A stretch of DNA of 64,000 nt from an uncultured Pseudomonadales bacterium (GCA_937921865.1 CAKZWF010000020.1:1-64000); one strand, 5' to 3'; counted from the stretch's first letter, positions 18,114-28,436 are shown. The notes: generated by a model from the letters alone, not told the origin. Translations and numbers: made by a program.

Positions 18114-19091
18114 TCAGGCTGCAATAAACCGCTCGATGAGCATTTCGACCATTGCCGCGGCACTCCAGGCGATGGGCGGTAACACTACGTACAGTGCGAT
18201 CCTGGACGCCAGCTTTACATCGATTGGCCAGGTGACCGACTCCGCAATCCGATCCCTGTGGGACAGCAACGCCTCCATTCCAACCAGATCGTCGTGATCG
18301 GCGTTGTCGATGCGCATCTGCATCGCCTCTACCTTCATAACCTTCTGCTCCAGGATTGCCCGATGCACACCCCACATGGGTAGAAGCGTCATAGCAAGCG
18401 CCACCGGCAGCACAAACAACAGCGCGTCCTTGTAGTTGTCCCATCTGAGTTCGAAGTCGAGTGATTGCAGTGGAATCAGCGCGATGATCCCCATCGCGAA
18501 CAACAGATCGAGAATGGCCATGCGTCCGAAAGGTCGAACCGCCGAGAGCTTATACAAGTTTACGGGGTAACGGCTGCCGAGCTTCATCATGGCGATCCCC
18601 GCGAAGATTCTAGAGCTGACCAGCCAAGCGGTCAGAGTCCACGTGATGAAATTGCTGACGATCATGGAGAGATCCAGCCAGGCGTTATCGAGTAGTGACA
18701 GTTGCTTTAAAGTGCTTGCGTACTGAGTGATCGCCATGGTCGCGGCCACGGTGCAGAATGCGATTGGATACAGCAGCGGCGGATTGAGTACCTGCGCTTT
18801 GATATCGGCTGTGTCTGTTGGCCACAGGTCGTCGATGAGCGTGCGCGTTTGCCGCCAGAGGTAGGTCGAGAGGAGCAGAATATAGGCTGGGATAGCACTG
18901 TAGGTCGCGATAGTTCCCCACAGGTTGGAGGCTGATGCCCAGCAGCAGCCTGAGCCTTCGCTGTAGGTATGCACCAGCCAGTAGTAACCCAGAGAGGAAA
19001 TCAGCCATGCTGATGGTAGCGCAGCGATGTGGCTGCGTTCCGCGACCCGAACGGTCCACGGGGGGCGAAGACTGTGCCTCACACGCGTCAT
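18114..19091 (-). CDS. multi-pass membrane protein of unknown function
   Basis: I do not recognise this 325-aa protein. It has about seven hydrophobic segments (for example IATYSAIPAYILLLSTYLW, LLYPIAFCTVAATMAI, FITWTLTAWLVSS, ALLFVLPVALAMTLLPMWG and a C-terminal IALYVVLPPIAWSAAAMVEM). A charged cytosolic loop before the last helix (KVMKVEAMQMRIDNADHDDL) looks coiled-coil-like. The rarity of shorter in-frame stops and the sensible topology argue that it is real. Its neighbours give no hint, and it may be lineage-specific. Confidence 0.65.
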   Translation of the reverse strand: MTRVRHSLRPPWTVRVAERSHIAALPSAWLISSLGYYWLVHTYSEGSGCCWASASNLWGTIATYSAIPAYILLLSTYLWRQTRTLIDDLWPTDTADIKAQVLNPPLLYPIAFCTVAATMAITQYASTLKQLSLLDNAWLDLSMIVSNFITWTLTAWLVSSRIFAGIAMMKLGSRYPVNLYKLSAVRPFGRMAILDLLFAMGIIALIPLQSLDFELRWDNYKDALLFVLPVALAMTLLPMWGVHRAILEQKVMKVEAMQMRIDNADHDDLVGMEALLSHRDRIAESVTWPIDVKLASRIALYVVLPPIAWSAAAMVEMLIERFIAA

Positions 19092-19670
19092 CCCCTCAAA
19101 CAGGCCACTGATGTTCTATTTGTTAGTACAGCCTTCATGTGTCTTACAATCAACGTGTGCCCTGTGATTCTTAGCTCAGACGATCTAGTCCCAGGCGGAC
19201 ACACGGGAAGTGTCAGTGCAGAGCTTGGAGCCATATTGACGGTAAGGCAAATCGTATGCGGAATCCAGAATAGCGAATCTCTCTGGTGGCTGCGTAACTA
19301 ATGGTGCCGTGAGATTTTGTGAACCTGTTTCTCCACTTCTCGATTCGCTGCTGAGAAGAACTTGCGTGCAAATGGAGCCGTGCGATTTCTACAGGGCGAT
19401 CAGCGACTGCCGACGCTGACACAGGAGGCCGCTACGATCTGTCTTTAAGTGAGAAGCAAACCGAGCCGCTTCCATACTCAGCCAGTTGGCTGAATATCCC
19501 CGTCAAAATTCCCATCCTCTTCCTTAGGGGACGTGACACATGGACGGTGCGCGAAGCTATAGCTGCGGGATTTGTCAGTAGCGGTCTCACTGGGTATGCC
19601 GCCAGAGTTAGGGAGCCGTTGCAAGAGAGATTCGGCCGCTTTGGAGTTTCTTTGCGCTGGTAAAGACACA
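19092..19670. other. 579-bp region with no complete gene
   Basis: No ORF with a start codon and ribosome site is convincing. On the + strand an open frame of 103 codons (19355-19663) has no ATG and no early GTG or TTG. It encodes a plausible-looking sequence (for example PYSASWLNIPVKIP and LRGRDTWTVREAIAAGFV), so it may be the remains of a gene. See the finding on this stretch. Confidence 0.4.
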
Positions 19671-21881
19671 TTAACGACGCTTGATAGCCGCGAGCAGATT
19701 CGGCGGTGAGCAGGGCAGTTCTGTTATCGGGATACCAAGCGCGTTGCTGATAGCTGAGCCGACAGCGGCGAGCGGAGGAATAATGGGTGCCTCGCCGACA
19801 CCGCGAACCCCAAATGGGTGTCGCTCATTCGGAACCTCGACGATGATGGTGTCGATCATTGGCAGGTCGGACGTCACCGGCATCCGATAGTCGAGGAAGC
19901 TGGCGTTCTCAAGCTTGCCATCGTCGTTGTAGATGAATGCTTCGTTCAACGCCCAGCCGATGCCTTGTGATGCCCCGCCCTGGAGTTGGCCTTCCACAGA
20001 GGGTGGATGCACAGCACAGCCTGCATCCTGGATGGCCGTATAGCGGACCACAGTGGCCCTGCCTGTTTCTTCATCTACCTCGACATCGCACAGGTGTACG
20101 GCAAAACTCGGTCCTTCACCACCGGTGACATCGACGCTGGCATTTGCAGCCAGCGGACCGCCCGTAGCCATGGCCTGCCGGGTGATCTCTCGCAGCGTCA
20201 GTGCTTCGTCCCGGGTAGTATTGACCACTTTGCCCGTCTGCCATTCGACCTGGCCAGGCAGTACGTTCCAACCGGATGCAGCACGCTGTTTGGCTTGATC
20301 GATGATCTCCTGGGCTGCCAGGTTTACCGCCTGACCGGTGGCGTTCACCGTACGGCTGCCACCGCTGACGCCGGTCATCCCGACACTTTCGGTGTCTCCC
20401 ACCTGGGTATGCACGTGCTCCAGCGGTATGCCCAGTGCCTCAGCGGCGATCATGCCGAGAGCGGTGCGGGTGCCGGAAAGATCAGCCGAGCCGGTAGAGA
20501 CGGACGCAAAGCCGTTGCGATGCATATGGATGCTTGCGCTTGAGTTGCCGCCGGCATTTCGCCAGAAGCCGGCGACAACAGCACGACCCTGGTTGGGACC
20601 CAGCGTTGACTGATAGTGGTCCGAAAGCCTGGCGGCCTCAAGGCATTCAACAAAACCGATCTTGTGAAATTTACCGGCGGCTGTTTCGCTGCCGTTGCGA
20701 ACGGCATTCTTCAGACGGAATTCGATCGGGTCCATACCGAGTTCAGAGGCGAGTTCATTCAATAAGCTTTCAGATCCGAATACCGCCTGTGGGGCACCGG
20801 GTCCTCGATAGGCCCTGACCTTGGGCTTGTTGACCACCACGCTGTAGCCCTCGACTCGGACATTGGCTACATCGTAAGCGCCAAACAGGCAGCGCATCCC
20901 GCCGCCGAGCGGCGCGCCGGGAAACGCGCCGGCTTCATAGGCGAGCTGTGCTTCCATCGCGGTTATGGTGCCGTCGCGTCGGGCGCCAATGCGAATCCGG
21001 CTTTTACTGGCCGCACCAGGGCCGGCACAGCGGAAAACCTCTTCGCGGGACATTTTCATTCGTACCGGGCGACCTGACTGTTTTGACAGCATCAGCGCAA
21101 TGGCTTCCAGGTAAACGGCCGTTTTGCCGCCAAACCCGCCGCCGATCTCTGTGGGAATGACCCGGATTTCATGGGATTGCATACCGCACATGAGTGCCGC
21201 GGAATCACGGACTCCGAAGTGGCCCTGAGTGGTGGTCCAGATAGAGGACTGGCCAGCGATCTGAAAATCCGCGAGACAGGCGGTGGGTTCGATATAGCCC
21301 TGGTGAACGGTTGGGGTGCTGTATTCCCGCTCCAGGATCACGTCGGCCTCTGCGAAACCAGCCTCCACATCGCCGAAGCTGTCTTCGAGGTGTTCATAGA
21401 TGTTGGTGGGGCCTTTGTGGCCTTCGTAACCCAGCTCTTCATGAAGGATGGGCGCATCCGGGCGCATTGCCTCATCCAGGTCAGTGACATGCGCCAGGGG
21501 TTGGTATTTTACCCGGATACGCTTCAACGCCTTCTCCGCTGCTTCGCGACTTGTCGCTGCCACGGCAGCTACCCCATGACCGTGATACAGAACTTTGCCT
21601 GCAGCCAGATTATCGCGGGCGATGTCCCCGGCACCGCCGGATCGCAGTTCCGGAAAATCCTCGGCGGTCACGATTGCCTTGACGCCTTTCACCTTGCGGG
21701 CCTTCGAAGTATCAATCTGCAGTATTTTCGCGTGGGCGTGAGGGCTTCTCAGAACGAGTCCTTCGAGTGTGCCGGGCAGGTTGATATCATTGCCGAAAGC
21801 CGCGCGACCCGTGACTTTGTCCAGCGCATCTTCCCTGCGCGCCCGTTGACCGATTGTCTGGAATCCGGATTTCTGCTGCAT
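19671..21881 (-). CDS. orphan molybdopterin-binding subunit of a xanthine-dehydrogenase-family enzyme
   Basis: This 736-aa catalytic subunit starts directly with the XDH a/b-hammerhead (KVTGRAAFGNDI) and has no Tat signal, so unlike the two IorB-like proteins in this window it is cytosolic. Mo-cofactor signatures include GGGFGGKT and AYRGPGAPQ, and the catalytic glutamate is E697 in GVGEAPIIPP. Related cytosolic proteins normally come with an FAD subunit and a 2Fe-2S subunit, and neither is adjacent. It may borrow partners from elsewhere. It diverges from the enoyl-CoA hydratase across 348 bp. Confidence 0.9.
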   Translation of the reverse strand: MQQKSGFQTIGQRARREDALDKVTGRAAFGNDINLPGTLEGLVLRSPHAHAKILQIDTSKARKVKGVKAIVTAEDFPELRSGGAGDIARDNLAAGKVLYHGHGVAAVAATSREAAEKALKRIRVKYQPLAHVTDLDEAMRPDAPILHEELGYEGHKGPTNIYEHLEDSFGDVEAGFAEADVILEREYSTPTVHQGYIEPTACLADFQIAGQSSIWTTTQGHFGVRDSAALMCGMQSHEIRVIPTEIGGGFGGKTAVYLEAIALMLSKQSGRPVRMKMSREEVFRCAGPGAASKSRIRIGARRDGTITAMEAQLAYEAGAFPGAPLGGGMRCLFGAYDVANVRVEGYSVVVNKPKVRAYRGPGAPQAVFGSESLLNELASELGMDPIEFRLKNAVRNGSETAAGKFHKIGFVECLEAARLSDHYQSTLGPNQGRAVVAGFWRNAGGNSSASIHMHRNGFASVSTGSADLSGTRTALGMIAAEALGIPLEHVHTQVGDTESVGMTGVSGGSRTVNATGQAVNLAAQEIIDQAKQRAASGWNVLPGQVEWQTGKVVNTTRDEALTLREITRQAMATGGPLAANASVDVTGGEGPSFAVHLCDVEVDEETGRATVVRYTAIQDAGCAVHPPSVEGQLQGGASQGIGWALNEAFIYNDDGKLENASFLDYRMPVTSDLPMIDTIIVEVPNERHPFGVRGVGEAPIIPPLAAVGSAISNALGIPITELPCSPPNLLAAIKRR

Positions 21882-22229
21882 GAAAGTTGCCTCTTTTCAG
21901 TGGACTGGATGGCGAGGGTGGTCCAAGCGTGCCAGATGGGTCAGATTTTCCAGCTGGCGCAGATGAATCGGATGTTATTCCGGGATTGCCCGGCGTACCC
22001 GGCTGTACGCAGCGCAACCATCCCCTCGCCGTCAGAATACCCTACGGGATCGTTATCTCCTCTATACGATACTACCTGCGAGCCTCCGGATAGAAGATCT
22101 GACAGGTCCCGAGTCAATGTTTTTGTGCCTATGTATAGTATTAATCTGGGTGTGCGGTTGCGCATTCATTACTGAACGCGGCGTGGAAGCTGCCGGTTTG
22201 GATACTTATCATGATGAGGGGAGGCCTGA
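21882..22229. other. 348-bp divergent intergenic region
   Basis: This region lies between the orphan molybdenum subunit (-) and the enoyl-CoA hydratase (+). It contains no convincing gene. An AT-rich TATAGTATTAAT at about 22135 could be a rightward -10 region for the hydratase. I see no palindrome strong enough to name as an operator. Confidence 0.4.
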
Positions 22230-23021
22230 ATGGCTAAGAAATATGGGGATGTGGAAGTCTCAGACGTTGGCGGATTCGTTGCGCTGCTGGAGATTCAACG
22301 GGGACCAAACAATTTTTTCGATCAGGCGCTGATTGCGAGTATTGCCGATGCGCTTGATGATCTGGATAAAGATGCCGGCTGCCGGGTGGTGGTACTTGCT
22401 TCTGAAGGTAAACACTTCTGTGCGGGGGCGAATTTCGGCAGTTCATCAGACCGGGCTGAACGCAGTCAGCGCGGGGCCGAAGAGGGTAATCCGCTCTATC
22501 GGGAAGCCGTGCGCCTGTTCAGAAACAAAAAGCAGGTGATTGCTGCGGTCCAGGGTGCGGCAGTGGGCGGGGGCTTCGGGTTGGCGATGTTTGCGGATTT
22601 CCGCGTCGCCTGCCCGGAAGCCAGATTCACGGCCAACTTTGTGAAGCTGGGATTTACGCCCGGTTTCGGACTGACTCACACGCTGCCGCGTATTGTTGGC
22701 CAGCAGGTCGCTGCCGACATCTTCTACACCGGTCGTCGGCTCAGCGGCGAAGAAGCCCTGACCCTCGGGATCGTGGATCGGCTGGTTCCACAGGCACAGG
22801 TGCGCGATGCCGCGATCGCCTATGCTCGGGAAATTGCAGAAAACGCACCTCTTGCGCTCATCTCGGTCCGCAACTCCCTGCGTGGTGGGCTTGCAGACGC
22901 AGTGCAGGCGGCAACTGATCATGAGGGTATAGAGCAGTTTCATCTGCAGCGGACCAATGACCATAAAGAAGGGGTCAAAGCTGTCGCGGAACGGCGTCCT
23001 GGGAATTTCAGCGGGACCTGA
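22230..23021 (+). CDS. enoyl-CoA hydratase/isomerase family protein
   Basis: This 263-aa crotonase-fold protein has the oxyanion-hole motif GKHFCAGANF and the GGGFGLAMFADFRVA loop. The fold hydrates enoyl-CoAs or isomerises, dehalogenates or cleaves related CoA esters. The usual second catalytic glutamate position cannot be certified without alignment. The ATG is preceded by GAGGGGAGG. It lies 120 bp before the small membrane-anchored gene at 23142 on the same strand. Confidence 0.88.
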   Translation: MAKKYGDVEVSDVGGFVALLEIQRGPNNFFDQALIASIADALDDLDKDAGCRVVVLASEGKHFCAGANFGSSSDRAERSQRGAEEGNPLYREAVRLFRNKKQVIAAVQGAAVGGGFGLAMFADFRVACPEARFTANFVKLGFTPGFGLTHTLPRIVGQQVAADIFYTGRRLSGEEALTLGIVDRLVPQAQVRDAAIAYAREIAENAPLALISVRNSLRGGLADAVQAATDHEGIEQFHLQRTNDHKEGVKAVAERRPGNFSGT

Positions 23022-23141
23022 TCTGCTTCGTTAGAAGACCGGACACACTGCATCTGATTTAGACAGTCTGCAGACGCCGGTGAGAGCGACGGGATCAACA
23101 CTGGTTGGAACCGGCCGGAAAACGACAAACAGGAGACAGTA

Positions 23142-23582
23142 ATGCTCAAGTGGATTGTGATCGGAGTATTGATTGTCTGTGTTGTATTCATCGGCTATCG
23201 AATTTTTGGGAGCGACGCAGTTAATGCGCGGGTGGCGGAGGACATTCGCGCCAATCCACAAGGCGAACGTGCCAAACGAGCGATGCTGGTCACTCTCGCG
23301 GATGGTCGAATGTACCCGGTGAACTATCTGCGTGAAGAAGGCCTGGTGTTCATGGGTATCGACGGTCGCTGGTGGCGGGAGTTTGTTGGCGAGGGCCAAC
23401 CGGTGGCAATGCTCATTCAGGGTCAAAAGCTGACCGGTCACGCAACAACAATATTGGATGACCCCGAATACACAGAGGATGTGTTCAGTCGTCTGCGGCC
23501 AACCGCGCCGGATTGGCTTCCCGACTGGTTGAACGGCAAACTTGTTGTTATCACTCTGAATAGCCCGCTAGAGCTGCAGTAG
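23142..23582 (+). CDS. membrane-anchored small protein, possible F420-binding split barrel
   Basis: This 146-aa protein has an N-terminal membrane anchor (residues 3-22, WIVIGVLIVCVVFIGYRIF). The soluble part reads MLVTLADGRMYPVNYLREEG, then VFMGIDGRWWREF and AMLIQGQKLTGHAT, which resembles the split beta-barrel of deazaflavin-dependent nitroreductase (Ddn-like) proteins. The similarity is by eye only, so the function is uncertain. The ATG follows AGGAGA at 23131. It is convergent with an LLM gene and lies within reach of the F420 genes further right. Confidence 0.5.
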   Translation: MLKWIVIGVLIVCVVFIGYRIFGSDAVNARVAEDIRANPQGERAKRAMLVTLADGRMYPVNYLREEGLVFMGIDGRWWREFVGEGQPVAMLIQGQKLTGHATTILDDPEYTEDVFSRLRPTAPDWLPDWLNGKLVVITLNSPLELQ

Positions 23583-23601
23583 TCGACTAGACCAGCAAGG
23601 T

Positions 23602-24441
23602 TCAGCTCGATAGTTCGATCGCCTCAGGAACCACCTCGGTAAGTTTTTCCAGGTGCTGTTGCGAGCTGAGATTGCCACCAAGCGTTCGCAGGCAGACGTA
23701 ATCGATGCCCATATCGCGCCAGTTGGCAACGCGAGCCTGCCACTCGGCTTGTCTCGGACCGACGACGGCAACACCAGCTTCGGTCTGGATGTCTTCGGGA
23801 TTTCGTCCTGCGTTCCTGGCGGCGTTGTCAATTCTACTCCTGACTGCCGGGTACTCTTCCGGCGTGCACAGCACAAACCAGCCATCAGCGAATCGGCCAA
23901 TTCGCTGGACCACGGCATCGCCCGGCACCGAAGCCCCGCCATACCAGATCGGGATGTGGCTCTGCACCGGCAGTGGATTGATGCCCATGTCTTCGACTGT
24001 GTCCCAACGACCCTGAAAGTTGACCGTCTCCTGACTGAGGAGTAGTCGGAGCAGGGACAGCTGTTCATCACAGCGGGCACCGCGGGTGTGAAAATCCTGA
24101 CCGAGTGCATCGTACTGCTCTTTACTGCCGCCAACACCGATACCGAGGCGCGCCCGGCCGTTCGACAGGACATCCAGTTCAGCCAGCTGCTTGGCGAAGT
24201 GTGCGGTCTGACGCGCTGGCAGCACAATCACAGAAGGACAGAGACTGATCTTTTCAGTGCAGGCGGCAATCCATGCCAGCAGCATCATCGGCTCGTGCAG
24301 ATGCCCGCCGTTTGGCCGTATCACCACGTCCGGAACCCGCAGGTGGGTCAGACCCAGCTCTTCGGCCAGCTGCGCATAGGCGCGAATGGCGCCGAGGTCG
24401 TCTTTCATTTCTCGGACTGGTAGAGATACCCCGATTTTCAT
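23602..24441 (-). CDS. LLM-class F420-dependent oxidoreductase (second copy)
   Basis: This 279-aa compact luciferase-like enzyme has an N-terminal barrel strand KIGVSLPVREM, a middle GRARLGIGVGGSKEQYDALG loop and IPIWYGGASVPG, matching the TIGR03619 type of F420-dependent LLM proteins as I recall them. It is shorter than the copy at 11286 and differs widely from it, so these are separate subfamilies. It is 20 bp from the convergent stop of the 146-aa membrane-anchored gene. The reaction is unknown. Confidence 0.82.
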   Translation of the reverse strand: MKIGVSLPVREMKDDLGAIRAYAQLAEELGLTHLRVPDVVIRPNGGHLHEPMMLLAWIAACTEKISLCPSVIVLPARQTAHFAKQLAELDVLSNGRARLGIGVGGSKEQYDALGQDFHTRGARCDEQLSLLRLLLSQETVNFQGRWDTVEDMGINPLPVQSHIPIWYGGASVPGDAVVQRIGRFADGWFVLCTPEEYPAVRSRIDNAARNAGRNPEDIQTEAGVAVVGPRQAEWQARVANWRDMGIDYVCLRTLGGNLSSQQHLEKLTEVVPEAIELSS

Positions 24442-24639
24442 GCTGAGCGACTCCTTTGTACTGTCTGCAGATTGCAGTAATTCGAACTATTGCCGGACAC
24501 CTTGCAGGGAGGCTGTGGCTTGTGACTACATCCGCGGTAGTATCGCTCAATTGGTACGGTTGGGCAGCGTATATGTGGATTTCACGGCCTGACTGTGTCT
24601 TATGCAATACAGATCAATGGAACTATCAAAGTAGGTTTA

Positions 24640-25122
24640 ATGAGCAAATTCAAACTTGTGATCAATGACGAAAAGCTTGAAGTGGAGGCGGATCCGAATA
24701 TGCCGCTGCTGTGGGTGCTGCGGGACAAACTCAAGCTGACGGGGACCAAGTTTGGCTGTGGTATCGCTCAATGTGGTGCCTGCACGGTACATATAGACGG
24801 CAACGCTATCCGCTCCTGTGTGCTGCCCATCTCGGCTGTCTCTGGTGACGTCACCACGATTGAAGGGCTCGCTGATGGCGGCAACCTGCATCCGCTGCAG
24901 GAAGCCTGGATTGAACACGATGTGCCTCAGTGTGGTTATTGTCAGGCTGGACAGATCATGACTGCAGCTTCACTGCTGGCGAGTAACCCTCAGCCGTCGG
25001 ATAGTGAGATCGATGCCGCGCTGGCCGGCAACTACTGCCGCTGCGGCACCTACATCAGAATCCGCAAAGCCGTTCATACCGCAGCTTCGTATTACAACGC
25101 GGACCGGGGAGCACAGTCATGA
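24640..25122 (+). CDS. [2Fe-2S] subunit of a molybdenum hydroxylase, second copy (IorA-like)
   Basis: This 160-aa subunit has plant-type cluster ligands C40, C45, C48 and C60 and a second cluster domain with QCGYC and CRCGTY. It is about 55-60% identical by eye to the protein encoded at 8392. The ATG at 24640 fits the family start; the open frame from 24595 adds an unlikely extension. The stop overlaps the next start (ATGA at 25119). It is the first gene of an operon running to 30118 that also encodes an acetyltransferase, a kinase, an LLM protein and a glutathione transferase. Confidence 0.9.
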   Translation: MSKFKLVINDEKLEVEADPNMPLLWVLRDKLKLTGTKFGCGIAQCGACTVHIDGNAIRSCVLPISAVSGDVTTIEGLADGGNLHPLQEAWIEHDVPQCGYCQAGQIMTAASLLASNPQPSDSEIDAALAGNYCRCGTYIRIRKAVHTAASYYNADRGAQS

Positions 25123-27359
25123 GCGGGGTCAGATTGAATCGGCGAAATCTCCTTAAGGTCTCCGCGCTTGCGGGTGGCGGGCTGATGCTGGAAATGACGC
25201 TACCGGCAGCTACCGCTGCAGAAGACTCCAGCACCCTGGTCAGATCAAAAGAACTGAACGTCTACGTGCAGATTGCCCCTGACGGTCAGATCACTATCTT
25301 TTCCAGCAATCCGGAAATGGGACAGGGCATCAAGACCTCGCTGCCGATGATTATTGCCGAAGAGATGGGTGCAAAGTGGGAAGATGTTCAAGTGCTGGAT
25401 GCGCCGATTGATGGCAGCAAATTTGGCATGCAGGGTGCGGGAGGCTCGACTTCCATCCCCAGAAACTTCGACACTATGCGCCGCATGGGTGCCACAGCCC
25501 GGGAAATGCTGATTGGCGCCGCTGCTCTGCTGATGGAAGTGGAGCGGGACGGACTGGAGGCGCGAGACAGTCTGGTTGTTCACCAGTCGGGCGAAAGCCG
25601 TACTTTCGGTCAGCTTGCAGCACTGGCTGCTGAGCAACCGGTGCCCGATCCAGAGCAGCTTTCTTTCAAAGACCCGCGTTCCTACACCATCATCGGCACT
25701 TCAGTGGGCGGGGTCGATAATCTCGTGATCGCGACCGGCCAATCCCAATTCGGTATTGACGTTGATCTACCGGACATGAAATACGCGAGTTACACCCGTT
25801 GTCCTCAAGTGGGTGGCAAAGCCATCAGCTTTAATGAAGCGGAAATTAAAGGCATGGCTGGCATCACCGACGCATTCATCCTGGAGCCCGATGAACGGTC
25901 TGGAAAAGCATCAATGGCTTTCCTGGAAGGTATGGCTGTGCTGCGCGGTGGCGTGGCGATTGTTGGTGACGATACCTGGTCGGTGTTCCAAGCCAAAAAC
26001 AAACTCAAGATCAATTGGGATGAATCGTCGGCCTCACACGACAGCTGGTCGCAGATGATCAGCCGTGCCAGGCAAATTGCCGGTGAGGGAGGTGGTGAAG
26101 TTCGACTTGCTAATGGTCAGGTAGATAGCGCTCTGACCAACAGCGATAACCAGCAGATCGAGTCTTTCTATCAGTTTCCCTATGTCGCGCACATCTGCAT
26201 GGAACCGATGAATTGCACCGCACACTTCAAAAAGGCTGTCGCTGGGCAGCCGGACTCAATGGATATCTGGATTGGCAGTCAGTTTCCTCCTCAGGTCAAA
26301 GAGATTGCCGAGAGTCTGCTAGGCATTGCGCCGGAGAACGTCACTGTCCACGCTCTTCGATTGGGCGGCGGTTTCGGGCGGCGGGCGGTTCACGATTTCG
26401 CGGCTGAGGTCATTGCGATATCTGGTCGTGTCAGTGCCCCGGTGAAACTGACCTGGACGCGCACCGACGATATTCATAACGATTTCTTCAGAGCCGGCGG
26501 CTTCGAGAACATGAAGGCGGCGATTGATCCGAACGGACAACTCGCTGCCTGGGATCAGCACTATATAGGTTTCAACTATAACGGCAGAAAGGCGATTGGA
26601 TCTGGCCTGGCGGGCAACGAGTTTTCGATGACTGCACTGGATACCGCCCGGGTAACGCAAACCATGATGGATATCGATACGCCGTGTGGCGCCTGGCGTG
26701 CGCCGGGTTCGAACACCAACGCGTTTGTTGAACAGAGTTTCATTCACGAACTCGCGCTGCTGGCGGGACGAGATCATCTTGAGTTTCTGATTGAGCTGAT
26801 GGGATCACGTCGTTGGGTGGACGAAGGCAATGTCAACTCCCTGAATACGGGTCGTGCTATCGATGTGATCAAGCTGGCAGCCGAGAAGGCTGATTGGGGC
26901 AAGACAATGCCGCCGGGCAAAGCCCAAGGCCTGTCGTTCTATTTCTGTCACGCAGCCCACGTTGCTGAAATTGCGGAAGTCTCCGTTGATGCGGATCGCA
27001 ATTTTGAGGTGGAAAAAGTCACGGTCGCAGTGGACGTGGGACCGATCATCAACATGAGCGGGGCGATCAGCCAGGTCCAGGGATCTGTGATCGATGGTCT
27101 CAGTACGATGGCGCTGCAGCAGATAACCATGGAGAACGGCGTCATCGAGCAGAATAACTTCGATCAGTATCCGGTCATGCGGATTGCCTCAACCCCGCAG
27201 GTCGACGTGCACTTTATTCAGAGTGATTACACATCGACGGGACTTGGCGAGCCAGCGCTTCCGCCTCTGGCGCCGGCAGTGACGAATGCTATTTTCGCCG
27301 CAACAGGTGTGCGTATCCGTTCGATGCCGCTCAGCGAGCAGGGGTTCAAACTCGTATGA
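25119..27359 (+). CDS. molybdopterin subunit of an IorB-like oxidoreductase, second copy
   Basis: This 746-aa subunit has a twin-arginine-like N-terminus ([15 protein letters not shown], residues 7-21), hence likely Tat export. It has an internal GGGFGRRAV molybdenum loop, a [13 protein letters not shown] stretch and the catalytic glutamate E711 in GLGEPALPP. It is clearly homologous to the protein at 8886 but well diverged, so the two enzymes probably act on different substrates. The next gene starts inside its stop codon (ATGA). Confidence 0.92.
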   Translation: MSGVRLNRRNLLKVSALAGGGLMLEMTLPAATAAEDSSTLVRSKELNVYVQIAPDGQITIFSSNPEMGQGIKTSLPMIIAEEMGAKWEDVQVLDAPIDGSKFGMQGAGGSTSIPRNFDTMRRMGATAREMLIGAAALLMEVERDGLEARDSLVVHQSGESRTFGQLAALAAEQPVPDPEQLSFKDPRSYTIIGTSVGGVDNLVIATGQSQFGIDVDLPDMKYASYTRCPQVGGKAISFNEAEIKGMAGITDAFILEPDERSGKASMAFLEGMAVLRGGVAIVGDDTWSVFQAKNKLKINWDESSASHDSWSQMISRARQIAGEGGGEVRLANGQVDSALTNSDNQQIESFYQFPYVAHICMEPMNCTAHFKKAVAGQPDSMDIWIGSQFPPQVKEIAESLLGIAPENVTVHALRLGGGFGRRAVHDFAAEVIAISGRVSAPVKLTWTRTDDIHNDFFRAGGFENMKAAIDPNGQLAAWDQHYIGFNYNGRKAIGSGLAGNEFSMTALDTARVTQTMMDIDTPCGAWRAPGSNTNAFVEQSFIHELALLAGRDHLEFLIELMGSRRWVDEGNVNSLNTGRAIDVIKLAAEKADWGKTMPPGKAQGLSFYFCHAAHVAEIAEVSVDADRNFEVEKVTVAVDVGPIINMSGAISQVQGSVIDGLSTMALQQITMENGVIEQNNFDQYPVMRIASTPQVDVHFIQSDYTSTGLGEPALPPLAPAVTNAIFAATGVRIRSMPLSEQGFKLV

Positions 27360-27868
27360 GCGAGCGCGACTCCAGGCTACGGGTCCGCGAGGCGCACGCT
27401 GCTGACTTCGACTCTGTCTGGCCGATTTTTCATGAGGTGGTCGCTGCAGGTGATACCTACAGCTATGACCCGGACACCACCAGAGAAGAAGCGTTTGCGC
27501 ACTGGATGGAAAAACCGCGGCAGACGTTTGTCGTCGAAGACGGTGGTCAGATCCTGGGCACCTACTACATCAAAACCAACCACGACGGCGGTGGTCGTCA
27601 CGTCTGTAACTGCGGCTTCATGGTGTCGGCTGCAGCCAGAGGCCGGGGGCTGGCCAAACTGATGTGTGAACATGCACAGGCAGTTGCCATTGAGCTGGAC
27701 TACCAGGCCATGCAGTTCAATTTTGTTGTGGCAAGCAATACTGGCGCGGTCAGACTCTGGCAGAAGCTCAGTTTTGAAATTGTCGGTACCTTGCCGAAAG
27801 CTTTCAATCATCCTGAAATTGGCTACGTTGACGCTTACGTGATGTACAAGTGGCTATCGGAGCGATAA
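27356..27868 (+). CDS. GNAT-family N-acetyltransferase
   Basis: This 170-aa GNAT enzyme has the acetyl-CoA-binding core AARGRGLAKLMCEHA and an alternating N-terminal region (REAHAADFDSVWPIFHEVV). The C-terminal half carries the typical NTGAVRLWQKLSFEIVG. Its partner substrate (amine, antibiotic or protein) cannot be deduced. It overlaps the molybdenum subunit gene by four bases, which ties it to that operon. Confidence 0.85.
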   Translation: MSERDSRLRVREAHAADFDSVWPIFHEVVAAGDTYSYDPDTTREEAFAHWMEKPRQTFVVEDGGQILGTYYIKTNHDGGGRHVCNCGFMVSAAARGRGLAKLMCEHAQAVAIELDYQAMQFNFVVASNTGAVRLWQKLSFEIVGTLPKAFNHPEIGYVDAYVMYKWLSER

Positions 27869-27917
27869 CAGTTCCCGTGTGGATGTCCGCCAGCCATTAC
27901 CGGTTGAACTGAGGCCC

Positions 27918-28415
27918 GTGCTGAAAATCAACGTCACAGGCAGTGCAGGCGCGGGTAAAACAACTTACGCGAAGAGATTTGCGGAGGCACTTGACCTGCC
28001 CGTCTTCCATCTCGATTCCGTTGTCTGGCAACCTGGCTGGAAGAAAACGCCGGCAGCACCCCGTGCCGAACTGGAGCTGGCAATGACCCGCCAGCCGGGC
28101 TGGGTGATTGATGGAGTCTCTGATCATGTTCGACAGCAGGCAGATCTGATTGTTGTGCTGGATGTCCCAAGGCTTCGCTGCTTACGCCAGGCGTTGCGCC
28201 GGAATCTGCCTTATCTGTTCAGATCACGTCCCGGGCTGCCGGAAAAATGCCCCGAAATATTGATCCTGCCCAAGCTGGTCCGGATGATTATGAGCTATCC
28301 GCAGACGCTCAAACCAATGCTTTTCGAAGCAGCCGCACAGTCGACGAACTATGTTTTATTGAAGAACCGATCGGATTACCAGGCGATACTGGCGACCCTG
28401 CGCGAAAAGGTGTGA
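27918..28415 (+). CDS. P-loop kinase related to adenylate kinase/FlaR-type topology modulators
   Basis: This 165-aa protein has Walker A NVTGSAGAGKTT near the N-terminus, a PVFHLDSVVWQPGWK nucleotide-binding helix and a lid region RQALRRNLPYLFRSRPG. The FlaR/AAA kinase-like group is often called 'DNA topology modulation kinase'; the actual substrate is unknown. The GTG at 27918 follows TGAGG and gives a proper family start; the GTG at 27879 would add 13 unlikely residues. It follows the acetyltransferase in the molybdenum enzyme operon. Confidence 0.78.
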   Translation: MLKINVTGSAGAGKTTYAKRFAEALDLPVFHLDSVVWQPGWKKTPAAPRAELELAMTRQPGWVIDGVSDHVRQQADLIVVLDVPRLRCLRQALRRNLPYLFRSRPGLPEKCPEILILPKLVRMIMSYPQTLKPMLFEAAAQSTNYVLLKNRSDYQAILATLREKV

Positions 28416-28436
28416 CATGATCGAAACGCGATCTGA

